Origin: Dactylellina haptotyla
Lineage: Eukaryota; Ascomycota; Orbiliomycetes; Orbiliales; Orbiliaceae
Length of the DNA: 64,000 nt
Assembly (NCBI GenBank): GCA_031310005.1
Contig: CM062383.1
Location: 186,001-250,000 of the forward strand
Direction: 5' to 3'
In this document: positions 23,883-34,378 of the stretch, one piece after another
Numbering within the stretch: position 1 is the stretch's first letter
How the letters are laid out: every line of letters starts with the position of its first letter
Position numbers and translations under genes: made by a program
The notes under the pieces: generated by a model
The model's database searches: none
What the model saw: only the letters and a program-made list of their open reading frames with translations
Told to the model about the DNA's origin: nothing

Positions 23883-24152
23883 ATGCCCTGCAAGGCATCC
23901 GTAAAGCCGCCGCCATTCATGCAAGACAACACACCGGGCCATATCTGGGACGTTGTCTTTCGTCGGGGACATGCGATCAAAAACTATGGTGCCGACTGGC
24001 CAGTTGTCAGTGATCATGTGCTTTCACCGCAAGATTTGAGATCTCTACGATCGTATCAATCGAGGAGGATCTGTAGAACCTATAGGGGGATGATGAGTAG
24101 GTGGATAAAACAAAGCGTTATGTATCCATCCCCGATTTCCCATCGCTTTTAG
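23883..24152 (+). CDS. MPC-family small protein, subtype I
   Basis: An intronless 89-residue frame starting MPCKASVKPP, with DNTP at 15-18 and the core IWDVVFRRG at 21-29. This is the clearest match to the frame at 20128. The C-terminal half is basic (Arg-rich, pI clearly high) with a Trp-containing stretch. There is no signal peptide. The function is unknown. Confidence 0.6.
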   Translation: MPCKASVKPPPFMQDNTPGHIWDVVFRRGHAIKNYGADWPVVSDHVLSPQDLRSLRSYQSRRICRTYRGMMSRWIKQSVMYPSPISHRF

Positions 24153-24562
24153 GTAGTATCATCTACATTAATACTGTAGCCTCAAATCGGGCAGGTGACA
24201 CCTGAATGAGTCCAGAGCGATTGAAATATGGTATCAATCATATATAAAGTTTCCATTTCCTCGCGCGTCTGTACAATCTTAATCCTCCCCCCCCCAATAC
24301 ACGACATCCTGCTTGTTGAGTCACTCTGGTGAATATCCCAGCGGCTCAACTCTTAGATCTCGTTATCGATAAACACCACGAAAACCGTCGCTCGGAAAGT
24401 CACTCGCGTTCGGCACAATTCACATCACAACCGAGTTACTCGGTTCTGCTTCTGTGTCACCCAAAATTTCGTGCACCTACCCCTTACCTCAATTTGCGGC
24501 TCTCCAGCCCTATTACCTGATCTCTACCTATATCAGACACCGGTATACCTTCTTCGCCCGGC

Positions 24563-24772
24563 ATGCCGTGCAAGGCTTCAACTACACCCCTTGATTTCAT
24601 GAGCACGGAGGGCCATGTTCCCCGGTCGGTCTGGGATCAAGTGATGCGTCGGAGACGAAGGATTACGTGGCTCGCGCATTCGACACCCGAAATCATGGGA
24701 GGATGGGAGAGACGAGGGTTTCGGTATGTTTACGAGAAGGAGATGCACCGTTGGCGGCTATCACATGGCTAA
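24563..24772 (+). CDS. MPC-family small protein, subtype I
   Basis: An intronless 69-residue frame starting MPCKASTTP, with the core VWDQVMRRRRR at 23-33. A charged segment, YEKEMHRWR, ends the protein; YEKEM also occurs in the subtype II copy at 33700. It lies 411 bases downstream of the previous member. It is predicted to be soluble and basic. The function is unknown. Confidence 0.58.
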   Translation: MPCKASTTPLDFMSTEGHVPRSVWDQVMRRRRRITWLAHSTPEIMGGWERRGFRYVYEKEMHRWRLSHG

Positions 24773-25055
24773 AGAATTATACTTAAATCGGGGTTCTTGT
24801 ACTTTTTTAATGTTTACTATGACGCATGCAGCAGCATATCAGCTTGTGCTTGTTTTTGTACTACCTTCGTTACCGGTAATTACCTGGAACGGCCCTTTCC
24901 GCCGGTTACGCAGCTAGTGCTTGGATTCATTTATCGCGGTCTGAGATTTAAAGGGAGATGGTAAAATGTTTATGTTGTAATTCTTTTTCTTTTATGGTCA
25001 CTGCTCCCTCGCGATTCGCAGTGGTCGATTTCGGTTCTATTTCTCTCATCAGAAG

Positions 25056-25295
25056 ATGCCATGTAAAGGAAGTCTTTTCCCTATAGACTTTGCCCGCGAC
25101 GACACGCCCGGAAAAATTTGGGAGGTCACAATGAAGCACAGGCGGTGAATTCGAGAACGACTGGACAGCGAAATGAGCAGAGATCTCAAGAATTTTCTAA
25201 TTCATTACCATCAACAAGAGGAAAGGCGGAAATATAGGCGGCAAATGCGTTTGTGGGACGAAGGGATTTGGTGGGGGGTTCAGGAGTTGCGCTAA
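25056..25295 (+). pseudogene. MPC-family copy with a single in-frame stop
   Basis: The ATG at 25056 begins MPCKGSLFP, with DDTP at 15-18 and core IWEVTMKHRR at 21-30. Codon 31 is TGA (25146-25148). Reading on in the same frame gives 48 more open codons to TAA at 25295, with a charged, family-like tail; the full 79-codon length fits its siblings. In the copy at 24563 the equivalent run is all Arg, so CGA-to-TGA is the simplest change. This is a C-to-T transition of the kind left by repeat-induced point mutation or ordinary deamination. A 30-residue product is also possible. Confidence 0.5.
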
Positions 25296-26762
25296 CTGTC
25301 TCGCGCACTCAGATATTCTACAATAGTTCAAATTTTAATGCCATGCTTCATATTTCAACCACTCAAAAATGTATTATCGATCTTCCCACCTCATAGGCAT
25401 ACTTTATATCTCAAGCAATCCTAAGGAATCTATTATGCCATTTTAACGTCATACATCATGTCGGGCGGGTTTGTTGGCTTCAATGTAGCTAAACCACTGC
25501 GCATAGCACCGGAATAAAAAATCAGCCAACGCGTCAGCGATGGTCCCCTGAAATTTATCGGCGAAATAAATACTGGAATTAGTGGCACTAAGAGCCACCT
25601 ACGGTACTTAGCGGGCCACACAACCAGATATGGGGCGACTGCCTGCTATCTTTTATCTAAATTGGCTTTGCGCGCGCTCGTCTGTTGGCAGTTTTAACCA
25701 TGAATTCGAAGGCTCGTATGAATTACTTCGCAGCACAGCTTTAGATTCAAATACAAATTTCTCGAGGTAAATCTTTGTAGTTCATGCAAGATCGAGGTAT
25801 CTTTAGCGGCACATTAGTTTTTGAGTTTTCCAATCTTAAAATTCAGTTAACATCCGAAAGTTGTCTAATATTGAGAATATTCCATCCGTAATTGAGAATT
25901 CAGTTTGCAAGATTCCTAGCACACCCCATTCACTCAAGCTGGTGCATATGGGATGGTGCCTATATTGGAGACTTAATTGATGTATATTTTAGTCACAAAC
26001 TCTATAATGTAAACTAGTCTGTAGCCCTTCAAATCCATCTACCTACCTTCGTAAATATATTTGTAGAAAATCATTTAAGGGGTTTTGAATACTGATCTAG
26101 TTAATGATCATGGACCGTCGGATATCTCACTAACTTCCTAGTTGTAACGAAGATTAGTCTCGAAAAAGGTAAATTGAACCCGATAATGTTTACTCATCAA
26201 CGAGATCCATCTAGGAATCATTACGCTCAACTCTAATGTATTCGAAGGATTACGACGCGACCTAATCTTACTTCAGAAGGAATTCGAGTATCTTATATAC
26301 AATCGCGAAACGGGGTTGGTATGCATTGGAGTTCCAAATTTTCGAACTTCACTTCAAAGTAAAATTACATGACTGCTACGCAAGCGACAGTTGTAAACAG
26401 TAAGGTTGAAGTCTAGCTGAGGTATGCAAAATGATAGAATATCTAATTGTGCTAAAGATAACCACGGAGTGCGGAATGTCTATAAGGTAAAATAATCCAC
26501 TCCACTATTGTATGTGTCAAAGTTTGTAGCAATCATTGAGTTGTGTACGGAGATGCACAGTCTGAACTATATTCATCAAACAAATCGGAGGTAAGTTAAC
26601 TTGGGGCCATTCTTAACCAATCTTGGGTTGCGGACTCGTCTCCACATCCCGGACAACACACTTTCATGATACCGATTTCACATCGGCGCGCGACATCCCC
26701 AAATCTTGACTAAGACCCTGATACCTGTTCCAAAGCCCTTTATCATTCCTTACGAAGGAAAA
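25296..26762. other. Gene-free A+T-rich stretch
   Basis: About 1.5 kb with no supported gene on either strand. A short frame at 25338 starts MPCF but ends after about 28 codons with no further family feature. Confidence 0.5.
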
Positions 26763-27005
26763 ATGCCGTGCAAACTTCGTGCTCCCTCTCTACCATTCGG
26801 CTTCTTCGACGCGGTCTCACCACACTCCCGATTTGCTAGGCATGTTTTCAGAAGACTCGGGGACCTTGACGCGAGCGTCGTAAGGGATGAACGCATCGAA
26901 AACTTGAAATTCGAGAGACATACTAAAGATACATCGACGATCATCGCCAAAATTCGTTGCGTCAACAATAAATCGAGTCTGGCTAGTTTCTCCAAGCCTG
27001 CCTAA
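26763..27005 (+). CDS. MPC-family small protein, bridging member
   Basis: An intronless 80-residue frame starting MPCKLR. The core Trp is absent; HVFRR stands where the other copies have Trp-acid-x-x-x-Arg-Arg. The C-terminus, IIAKIRCVN, matches the Ile-x-x-Arg-Ile-Arg motif of subtype II. It therefore combines a subtype I start with a subtype II end, supporting common origin. There is no signal peptide. The function is unknown. Confidence 0.5.
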   Translation: MPCKLRAPSLPFGFFDAVSPHSRFARHVFRRLGDLDASVVRDERIENLKFERHTKDTSTIIAKIRCVNNKSSLASFSKPA

Positions 27006-27818
27006 ATCTGTTATATGAGTGACTCGAAGGCTTGGAGAAAAGTTGGGGTAAACTGGGAAATTTCTGAACCTGGGGCCCTAGGTGTACTGGATGATTCAAA
27101 TAATTAGGGAGAAGTGTCTATCGATATCGATACGCGGTCACGGGATACTGTTTACTAGATTTGCAAACGCTTGGTCCAGCAAAAGCTGCACCAAATGCCA
27201 AGCCTCGAAGTAGATTCTAAGTCAAGGGTGTGCTAGCAAGATCACATAGATGAACTGGTGCTCTGGTGCCCGATTCTCCATACGACGGTTCTGGTTTTGC
27301 TGTGCCACCAAGCGGCTGAGACGCATCTCGAATTTCGTGGCACCTTTCCTCACCCGTGTCCCTTGAGAAGTTCCCAAAATGGAAAATGCTGCATGATGCA
27401 CAGCCTTGTTCCGTCCCGCGCCCGGGCCGTCGTCTGATATGGAAATCCGGTAGCCTTCTCGTTTTAATACTATAATTTCAATTTGAGAAAACTCCAAAAT
27501 TTAGATCCTTCAGTTGAATATCATGATTAATCCTTCTATTATCGGCATCTATGCTGTTTGAATATCTACGAAAAACTTTCTTTTGATTTCTACCATACGT
27601 TACGATACCCTTGTGTGGAAACAGCGCCTATTCTGAGAAAGATATACACAAGAATCTCGCGATCGTCGATGGAGTAAATTCTCATGCTGGCAAGTTGATA
27701 TTTATGGATATAATCCTTTTCTGCAAGTCCCAATGCTAGATACAACGCCAGGTAACTTTCATGTCTTTTCCCGAAGCAGATTAGAAGAAAATAATGCTCT
27801 GAGTACATTTGTTAATAT
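27006..27818. other. Region upstream of the membrane-protein gene
   Basis: No supported gene. If the downstream membrane protein has a missing N-terminal half, its coding sequence should lie here, but I see no matching plus-strand frame. Confidence 0.4.
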
Positions 27819-29926
27819 TTGATATATGAAAAAGTTACAGCTCCGGTAAACCCAGCTCGTCCACAGCCTTTAAGGTCAAACCATCGATACCATGGCCAAA
27901 TGATGACCTTAGCAACCGTTACAACTGGAATGATATCGGTAATCACATACAGATGGATCAACGATATCCGACCGTCATTGCCGTCTTTTTTAGAGATTGA
28001 CCTACCCGTCGACGAGCTGGCACCAGTGATCCAGCGCCTGAATATCATTTTGCCAGTGGCGATATTTCTGGTCAATCTACATGACAGCGGGGAGATGTTA
28101 TACTCATTGAGTAGCATTCTTGTCAGTGTATCAGTAAGAGAGCGCATCCAACCGAAAACCATCCAGCCCTCGCCGTCTAAAGAAAAACCTATCGGAACCA
28201 TCCTGGAGAAGACCAGAAATTCCTTTATATCTATGCACGACAGTGTCAGTTTATTCAGCACTCTTTTGAGTGGAGTATCTCTCCAAACCCTGATCTTACT
28301 ATTAGGATTATCCGCACTATCCTACGACGTTGTAAGCCTGACGGGAAAGTCAGAAGTAGTAACTATAGAACAGTTTGACGCAAGCTGTCTAAAAAGCAAC
28401 CGAGTTGATCGAGATGATTATGAGCTGGTCAGAGACATTCTGACGAAGGGGGAGCCAGAATCTGTAGCCGCATGGACAAATGAGGGTTATGTATATATAC
28501 CTTTCTGGCAACCCGACTCAATGACAGGTAACTATGAATATACCATTCGAGCAAAAACTACAGCGCTTTCAGCAAGTATAGACTGTCAAGCTGTTTCCGA
28601 TTTATCTATCCAAGGAATAGGCGGCAGTTTTGGCCCCCCAGAGCATGCTAGATTTGAGCATGCTAGATTTGAGGCGCACGATAGAGATTGCGACCTTGCC
28701 TTCACATTGCCGCTTCCAAAGTATCCTGAAAAACTGTTCAAAGTATTTCTCACAAAGTGTTTTTCGAAAAATCTTGGAGACAAAGGCCGATCCCCCACCC
28801 GACTCATTGCGATCTGGGTTGGCAGTAATAGACCCTTCGGGATGATAGAAGAAGCTCTTCTGGTCTCCTGTGTACCAGGGTATAAGATCGCCAATGGCTA
28901 CTTGAGTGCCTCATTCAAGAGCGCAGGGTTTTGGCCGATTAATGTAAAGGGTTTCACCAATTGGGAAGAGCTCGAGACAGAAATACAAGCTCCAGGATTT
29001 GAGAATATCCTTCGCGATGCATTGGCGCGTACGGATTCCACACATCTACCCGGTCTCGTTTCCATTCCCCACGTGCCCATTCCCTACGTGCCCATTCCGG
29101 GGCTTGTTTCTCGAATAACGGTTCCCGCGGCCGTTAAAGACTTTTTACAGGCCGCCCCGTCATCGGTTAAGACTCACGGGACCCTAGAAGACATAATCGA
29201 GGAACTAGAACCACTTTTTCCCGCCGAATTTCAGCCCTCGTATGTGTGTATGGAAGAAGTGGTTAAACCTATCCACCAGGAGAGTTTCGACGAACACGAA
29301 GTTAGTTGGGGAGAATACTATAAGGCTATAAGAGAATTCGAAGAGAAATCGGTGAAAACCGCGATTGAGAAGAGTTTCCCATCGATCTTTACGCGCATGA
29401 TAGCTTCTACCACACTTCCTTGTTATTCGCATAACGTAAAGAGTATCGAAGGGAGTATCACAATACCAGCTGGAAGAATCAGATTCAACATTCTCAAGAT
29501 CAATGCTCTTATTTGTATACAAACGCTCCTCGTTATATATAGCGCATTCATTCAGTATACATTGCGCCTCGGATCGACTGAATTCTCGGTTAGTACGGAT
29601 ACTCATTTACGTCCTTTAGTTACCGCTCAGGGATATCGGTCGCTGATAACTCTATATCGTGCTAACTGGGCTTTAATCAGGATGCTAGGAGCGGCACTTT
29701 CACTGCAACCCTCTGGCTCGCATTTACAAATATCCTCGCACCGGTGATTTATATCGTCCTCACAGCCTTGCGAGAACTAGTGCATATATATCGACTTGAA
29801 TTTTGGCAAAATTTTCATACCTTAGTAACGGAGCCAGAAGAACAGCAGGGGTTTAAAAGGATCAGATGGCTCTGCGTAAGAAGCTCCTCCTCACTAACCA
29901 AGGCAGAAATCATTGTGTTAACATAA
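27819..29926 (+). CDS. Large membrane protein, DUF3433-like
   Basis: Exons 27819-29588 and 29681-29926 join in phase 0 across a 92-nt intron (GTTAGT donor, CTAAC branch point), giving 671 residues. Hydrophobic segments occur near residues 30-50, 80-95, 135-170, 555-580 and in the spliced C-terminus (TLWLAFTNILAPVIYIVL). The long soluble loops between them fit the DUF3433-type fungal proteins, which usually have two such halves and over 1,000 residues. This copy is shorter at the N-terminus, so the start may be wrong or the gene truncated. Small in-frame duplications encode EHARFEHARFE and VPIPYVPIP. It is probably a plasma or internal membrane protein; the function is unknown. Confidence 0.6.
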
Positions 29927-30019
29927 GACGTTATTGTATTAACCAAGGTTTGTGGATCTTATTTATACGAAGATGCGACAATAGGACATGAGGCAGATAT
30001 TGAAGAGTTCGGAAGAGCT

Positions 30020-30979
30020 ATGACATTAAAGGCGTTAGAAATACGCGGTTCTAATGTTCTAGAATCTCATCTTCTCTACTTTTTCTTCTATATATTTCGC
30101 AAAAGGCCTATGCCTATACTACCTGCATACGAACCCCGGCCTTCTAATCTGCCTTATAAAGCCCATGGACACATTCAATCATCTGCGTTAGACCAATACG
30201 CCAACATAGCTGTGGACAAACCGGGTGGAGTTCCACAGGCTAGGCCGAAATGCTTACTTTATTGCGTTAACGAGAAGACCAACCGAACAGTAATGCTCTT
30301 CAAGGATATTGACAGGGACACGCGGGATCATGACCTGTTCCAACATCTGAACGAGATCTACCACTGGTACTTCCCGACTTGGCGCAGATGGCTTAGTCTT
30401 AAAAGTTTGAAACGAATCAATTTTATTAAGGTAAGACCGACGTAGGGACTGAGGTGTCATAAACACGAGAAAAGGGAGGTTTGGTGTCAACTAACATTAA
30501 CATGTGACACAAAGTTCGAGCTCTTCCATCAGCTGGGTGTCGATATAAAGAGCAAAAAGCTCCCAGACTGCCTCCCACCGCCTTCACCGCAAGCAGAATA
30601 TTCCTACAACCCCGACGGAGCACCGATAGGCCAAAGACCGATGATGCACTACTTTCAGAAGTACGATCACCTTCGGGAGTTCCAACAAAACTATTTTATC
30701 CCAAGACTGCCCAAACGTCACGAGCGGTTGGTTCTGGAAACCAACAAAATATGTGAAACGGGCTGGGGGTTACACTTTGAAGAGCAGGTTGATTGGAACA
30801 AGGTCTGGGTAGTACTGACAATAGGTTTTCTTTTGTCCCTGGTGTTTGGGATACTCTGGACTATCTTTATGAAAGATGTGCAGGGTGCGTTTGGGGTTGC
30901 TGCGTACCTGCTCACACATGTGGCGATTATCCTCGGCCTGGGCAATCTGCAGTACGCCATAGAATACGCCCGTAATTGA
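30020..30979 (+). CDS. Fungal conserved hypothetical with C-terminal membrane segments
   Basis: Exons 30020-30430 and 30515-30979 join in phase 0 across an 84-nt intron, giving 291 residues. Recognisable family landmarks are RKRPMPIL near residue 30, FPTWRRWLSLK before the splice, MMHYFQ after it, and GWGLHFEEQV preceding two membrane segments (VVLTIGFLLSLVFGILW and AAYLLTHVAIILGLG). Full family members I recall are longer at the N-terminus. Here the frame is open upstream of the ATG back to the stop of the preceding gene. The copy is therefore either 5'-truncated or has an unfound first exon. The function of the family is unknown. Confidence 0.6.
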
Positions 30980-31576
30980 GAAAGACACCACATTTCTTAC
31001 AACATGAACATATAATGTAAATATGAACGTGAATCTAGGTGCCTGTAGCAACTGGCCCGAGGCTGTTGCATGTAGAGGTCCAAAGTGCACCTAATTGGAT
31101 TAATTGCCGGGCCGGAGATGGTGTTGTACAGCAGTTGGGCTGGCGCAGCAGCGAATCTGACAAATTGGCAACTGTCAAACAGACACTAGACAAGGGCGCC
31201 CGAACACCAAGACAGAGCCAAGTCCGCTGTGACAAATTGCGGCTGCGATAGAAGTGGAAAAGATCTTGATGGCGGCCCGACGCCTCAAAGGATCTCTCGC
31301 CAGTCGTCGTCACTGCTGTTTAATCGCCCAATTGCGATTCGTCCGCTCGTTCTGTTGACCCGCATTCGCTGAACCTTGGCGACTTTGAGAGCCTCGCATT
31401 AAGCTAAGCCGCAGAACCCCAGACGCCTTTTGAAGCAAAGCAGTCAGCGCTGTAACTTTCCGTCGTGTAAGCTCAGCTGAAAGAAGAATATAATTATCAG
31501 CAAAGCCGCAGCTTTTGTTCCCCTCTTTTGATCCCCCTAGAAAGAAACCATACTTCAGACATCAAAGGAGGGAACT
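30980..31576. other. Promoter side of the cytochrome b561 gene
   Basis: About 600 bases without a supported gene. It should contain the 3' end of the preceding gene and the promoter of the next. Confidence 0.4.
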
Positions 31577-32465
31577 ATGAAAATCAGAATAATCCACCAG
31601 TTAATTTTGGCATTCGGTAAGCAATTTCCTAGGTTTTGCTCTCCCATTGGAGCTCATCGCTAATCGCATTGGCTGTGAGGTAGCTTGCCAGTCGCTTGTT
31701 AGCGCATCCCCACCAGGGCTCCACGACAAACGCAGCTTGCAGCTTCGAACAGCACAACCGGCGCAAGCAATCCACGATGGTCTAGCATCCTTCCCTCTCT
31801 CGCGACGGGAGGATGGACCTGACTCCGCCGCGGCAGAAGGTGGCCACGGCGGCCGCCGAACCCTCAAGACGACTCCTACTCAGCGACGCAACTTCCGAAT
31901 CGCACACGGGACCATAATGGCCACCGCATTCACGATCGGGTTCCCTAGCGGTGCGATTTTCCTACGAGTGCTGACCCCTCCGTACCATGTCTACCTCCAC
32001 GCTTTCACGCAGCTATTATCAACCTGTATGGCTTTTGCTGGACTAGGACTGGGTGTCTGGTTGGGCCTCAACACCAGATATCTTGACTATGCACACACGA
32101 TCATTGGATTCGCTGTAGTCGGATCACTTGTCATCCAGCCTATTCTGGGTGTCATCCATCATTGGCTATACAAGAAACACCAGAAGCCAACCTGGTGGGG
32201 CATAGTGCACAGATGGTTTGGCCGAACGATCATTGTTGTCGGTATCGTCAACGGCGGGCTTGGATTATTGCTGGCAGAAAATACGACGGGTGGGAAAATT
32301 GCCTATGCGGCTATTGCAGGCGTCGCAGGATTGGTCTATTTGATGGTTGTAGTACAGTGGTTTTTCCGGACCAGAGCTGTGAGAAAGACTGCAGAGAAGC
32401 AGCTTAAGAAGAAGAACTACATGGAACCGGAGCCGTACGAATCCGCTCGCCTAATGCCGTCATAA
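31577..32465 (+). CDS. Cytochrome b561-type transmembrane protein
   Basis: Exons 31577-31616 and 31684-32465 join in phase 1 across a 67-nt intron, giving 273 residues. The first exon completes a signal peptide (MKIRIIHQLILAFA). After a polar region come about five membrane segments from residue ~95. Histidines lie where b561 proteins bind two hemes: FRIAHG, YLHAF, DYAHTI, IHHWLYKKH and IVHRWFG. The tail is basic and cytosolic. Known relatives move electrons across membranes with ascorbate-like donors or ferric acceptors. Fungal versions often carry a DOMON domain; none is visible here. The acceptor at 31683 is a judgement; AG at 31691 breaks the frame. Confidence 0.8.
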
Positions 32466-32742
32466 TAGCTGTAGTGCTTTTCTCTAATGCCGTTACGAAA
32501 TTCTCTGTTCGTTTTGTTTATAACTGCTCGCTCCGTTCATGAAGCATCCTTGCCGGATGCAATTAATAGAATTTCTGATCTCTTTTGGGCCTTGTCTCGA
32601 TTTCATTTGCAAAACAACTTTGACGCGAACAAACCCCGCATTGGCCCGTCACATAAAGCTCCCGCTTCTCGTAGTAATAACCACCTGGTATTTCTGCATA
32701 GAGAGCTAGCTCTTTAAATACCATCGCGTTCTATATTTCAAA

Positions 32743-33132
32743 ATGACCTGCTTCCCAAACCCCTGGCCGCTTCACCGGGCCAGAATGCAAGCCACAATCG
32801 AAGAAACCGCGAATATCGTACAACCTACGCTTGGTAACCTATCGTTAACTGGCCCAAGGAGGGAATATATAATCGTAGCCAACTTTTGGGATAAGGTCCA
32901 GGACGTCATTCGATACACCGATCTGTACAACCTCGAGAGCCACTTCGAAACCACACTACCTAACGACGAATTTCCATTCGGACGCGATGACGCCGGGGAG
33001 TTTTGCGTCTTGAAATCCGAACCTAGGAAGGAACCAAGCCTTATAGACCGGATCCGGAGCACACAACGCAGCCCGGCACCAAAAACAAAGCAGTTGTATA
33101 TAGCGGCAAATGGTGTGCGATTCGTGTACTAG
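32743..33132 (+). CDS. MPC-family small protein, subtype II (MTCFP)
   Basis: An intronless 129-residue frame starting MTCFPN. The core NFWDKV is at residues 47-52. The C-terminal motif SLIDRIRST is near residues 105-113, followed by a short tail. It is the longest subtype II copy and the first of the right-hand cluster. There is no signal peptide. The function is unknown. Confidence 0.6.
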   Translation: MTCFPNPWPLHRARMQATIEETANIVQPTLGNLSLTGPRREYIIVANFWDKVQDVIRYTDLYNLESHFETTLPNDEFPFGRDDAGEFCVLKSEPRKEPSLIDRIRSTQRSPAPKTKQLYIAANGVRFVY

Positions 33133-33699
33133 ATCCCTTTTCATTACGGTCTCGTTGGCTTAGTTTAACGACTTGTTGTCTTATTTCTTCGACCGATTTC
33201 CCTGTTCTGCGTATAGAAATATTTCCTAATAGAAACCCTCCTACGATTATTTACTGGAAAAGGCGGGCTGTGTATTGCAATGCTGATCCATGCGACCACT
33301 CAAATGCTTTGTCATCCTGCGGAAAGTGAAAAAAGACGCCAATCTGCTTAAACTCCTTTGTAACGCGATTTTGATGAATCCTTTTTGACCCATTGGAAAT
33401 TGGTTGTCAGAATCGACCCACATAGGTAGTTTGAGGAGCCTTTCGAAATATACATAAGGTCTTGGTTGGTTTCTGGTACCGGTACCACCTTGAGAAAACC
33501 CAATCGTTGCTGACAAGACCCCACCCACTCATTCGAGTCCAGATAATCAATCACCTTCTATCAGCCTGGAGCCAAGAAACCCCGCGCAACGCAACCGCGA
33601 AACATACCCACTCTGTGTGCAGATGCACTTGTCCCTGACAATCGAATCATAAAAACAACATAGTACCACTGTCACTTCATAAACCTTCTACGAGGGAGC
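33133..33699. other. Spacer between array members
   Basis: About 570 bases. Two overlapping minus-strand frames (33247-33554) occur in different frames and neither shows a domain. Nothing supported. Confidence 0.4.
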
Positions 33700-33924
33700 A
33701 TGCCCTGTATACCAACAGCCCGAGTATACAAACCTTTCTCCGAAGGATTCCACCGACTCATCATCCGCTCGCACGGACTGGAAGACCCAGCCCGTGTAGA
33801 CCGCATCTGGAACTATCTTTATGAAAAAGAGATGATGGATGTAGCCGAGAACCGAGAAACGTATATGATCTTCTACCACAGTATTCGGACGTTTATCTTA
33901 AATTCTAGAAACTGGCCATGGTAG
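33700..33924 (+). CDS. MPC-family small protein, subtype II
   Basis: An intronless 74-residue frame starting MPCIPTARV. The core RIWNYLYEKEM is at residues 35-45 and continues as a charged helix. It ends Trp-Pro-Trp, followed by TAG. The next member starts 21 bases after this stop in the same reading frame. The C-terminal Arg-Ile-Arg motif is missing, consistent with a shortened copy. There is no signal peptide. The function is unknown. Confidence 0.6.
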   Translation: MPCIPTARVYKPFSEGFHRLIIRSHGLEDPARVDRIWNYLYEKEMMDVAENRETYMIFYHSIRTFILNSRNWPW

Positions 33925-33945
33925 TCGTCGGGCATTTCGAGAACA

Positions 33946-34317
33946 ATGCCGTGTATTCCCGTAGCTTGTTTCTCAAAGGACGCTTCAAACCTGTTGCCTC
34001 GTTATCCCAGCCAAGTATTCTTTTGGGAGATCCCACACCCGCAACCTCCACCACACCACATAGCAGAATTTTGGAATTTTTTATACGGGGCTGCTCGCCT
34101 GAAATACCGGAGACAGCTAGAACTCAAAGAGGGTGATATGCGTGCCATTAAAGACCAGGAGGGAGAAAGGCTTATTAACAGAATACGGACTGCGTCTAAA
34201 GCTCAGATTGCGCGAGATCAACGAACTTGTACTACGAGTACTTTTGGTCTCTTGGTATTCAAATGTGCGTTGATTGGACATATTTTATTAGGTATTATTT
34301 ATTCATATTGTTTGTAA
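33946..34317 (+). CDS. MPC-family small protein, subtype II
   Basis: An intronless 123-residue frame starting MPCIPVACF. The core EFWNFLYG is at residues 41-48, followed by an Arg/Lys/Glu-rich helix and RLINRIRTASKAQ near 77-89. The last ~20 residues are hydrophobic (LLVFKCALIGHILLGIIYSYCL), unlike other members, and could be a tail anchor or read-on past the ancestral end. It is in frame with, and 21 bases behind, the copy at 33700. The function is unknown. Confidence 0.6.
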   Translation: MPCIPVACFSKDASNLLPRYPSQVFFWEIPHPQPPPHHIAEFWNFLYGAARLKYRRQLELKEGDMRAIKDQEGERLINRIRTASKAQIARDQRTCTTSTFGLLVFKCALIGHILLGIIYSYCL

Positions 34318-34378
34318 ATACAAAAACCCCTATCAACTTGTCTGTATCTTCAAGCTATCATACATCAATACCCAAAAT

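Noticed and set aside
25338-25424. Short frame starting MPCF
   Set aside because: It ends after about 28 codons with neither the Trp core nor the C-terminal motif; one or two such starts are expected by chance.
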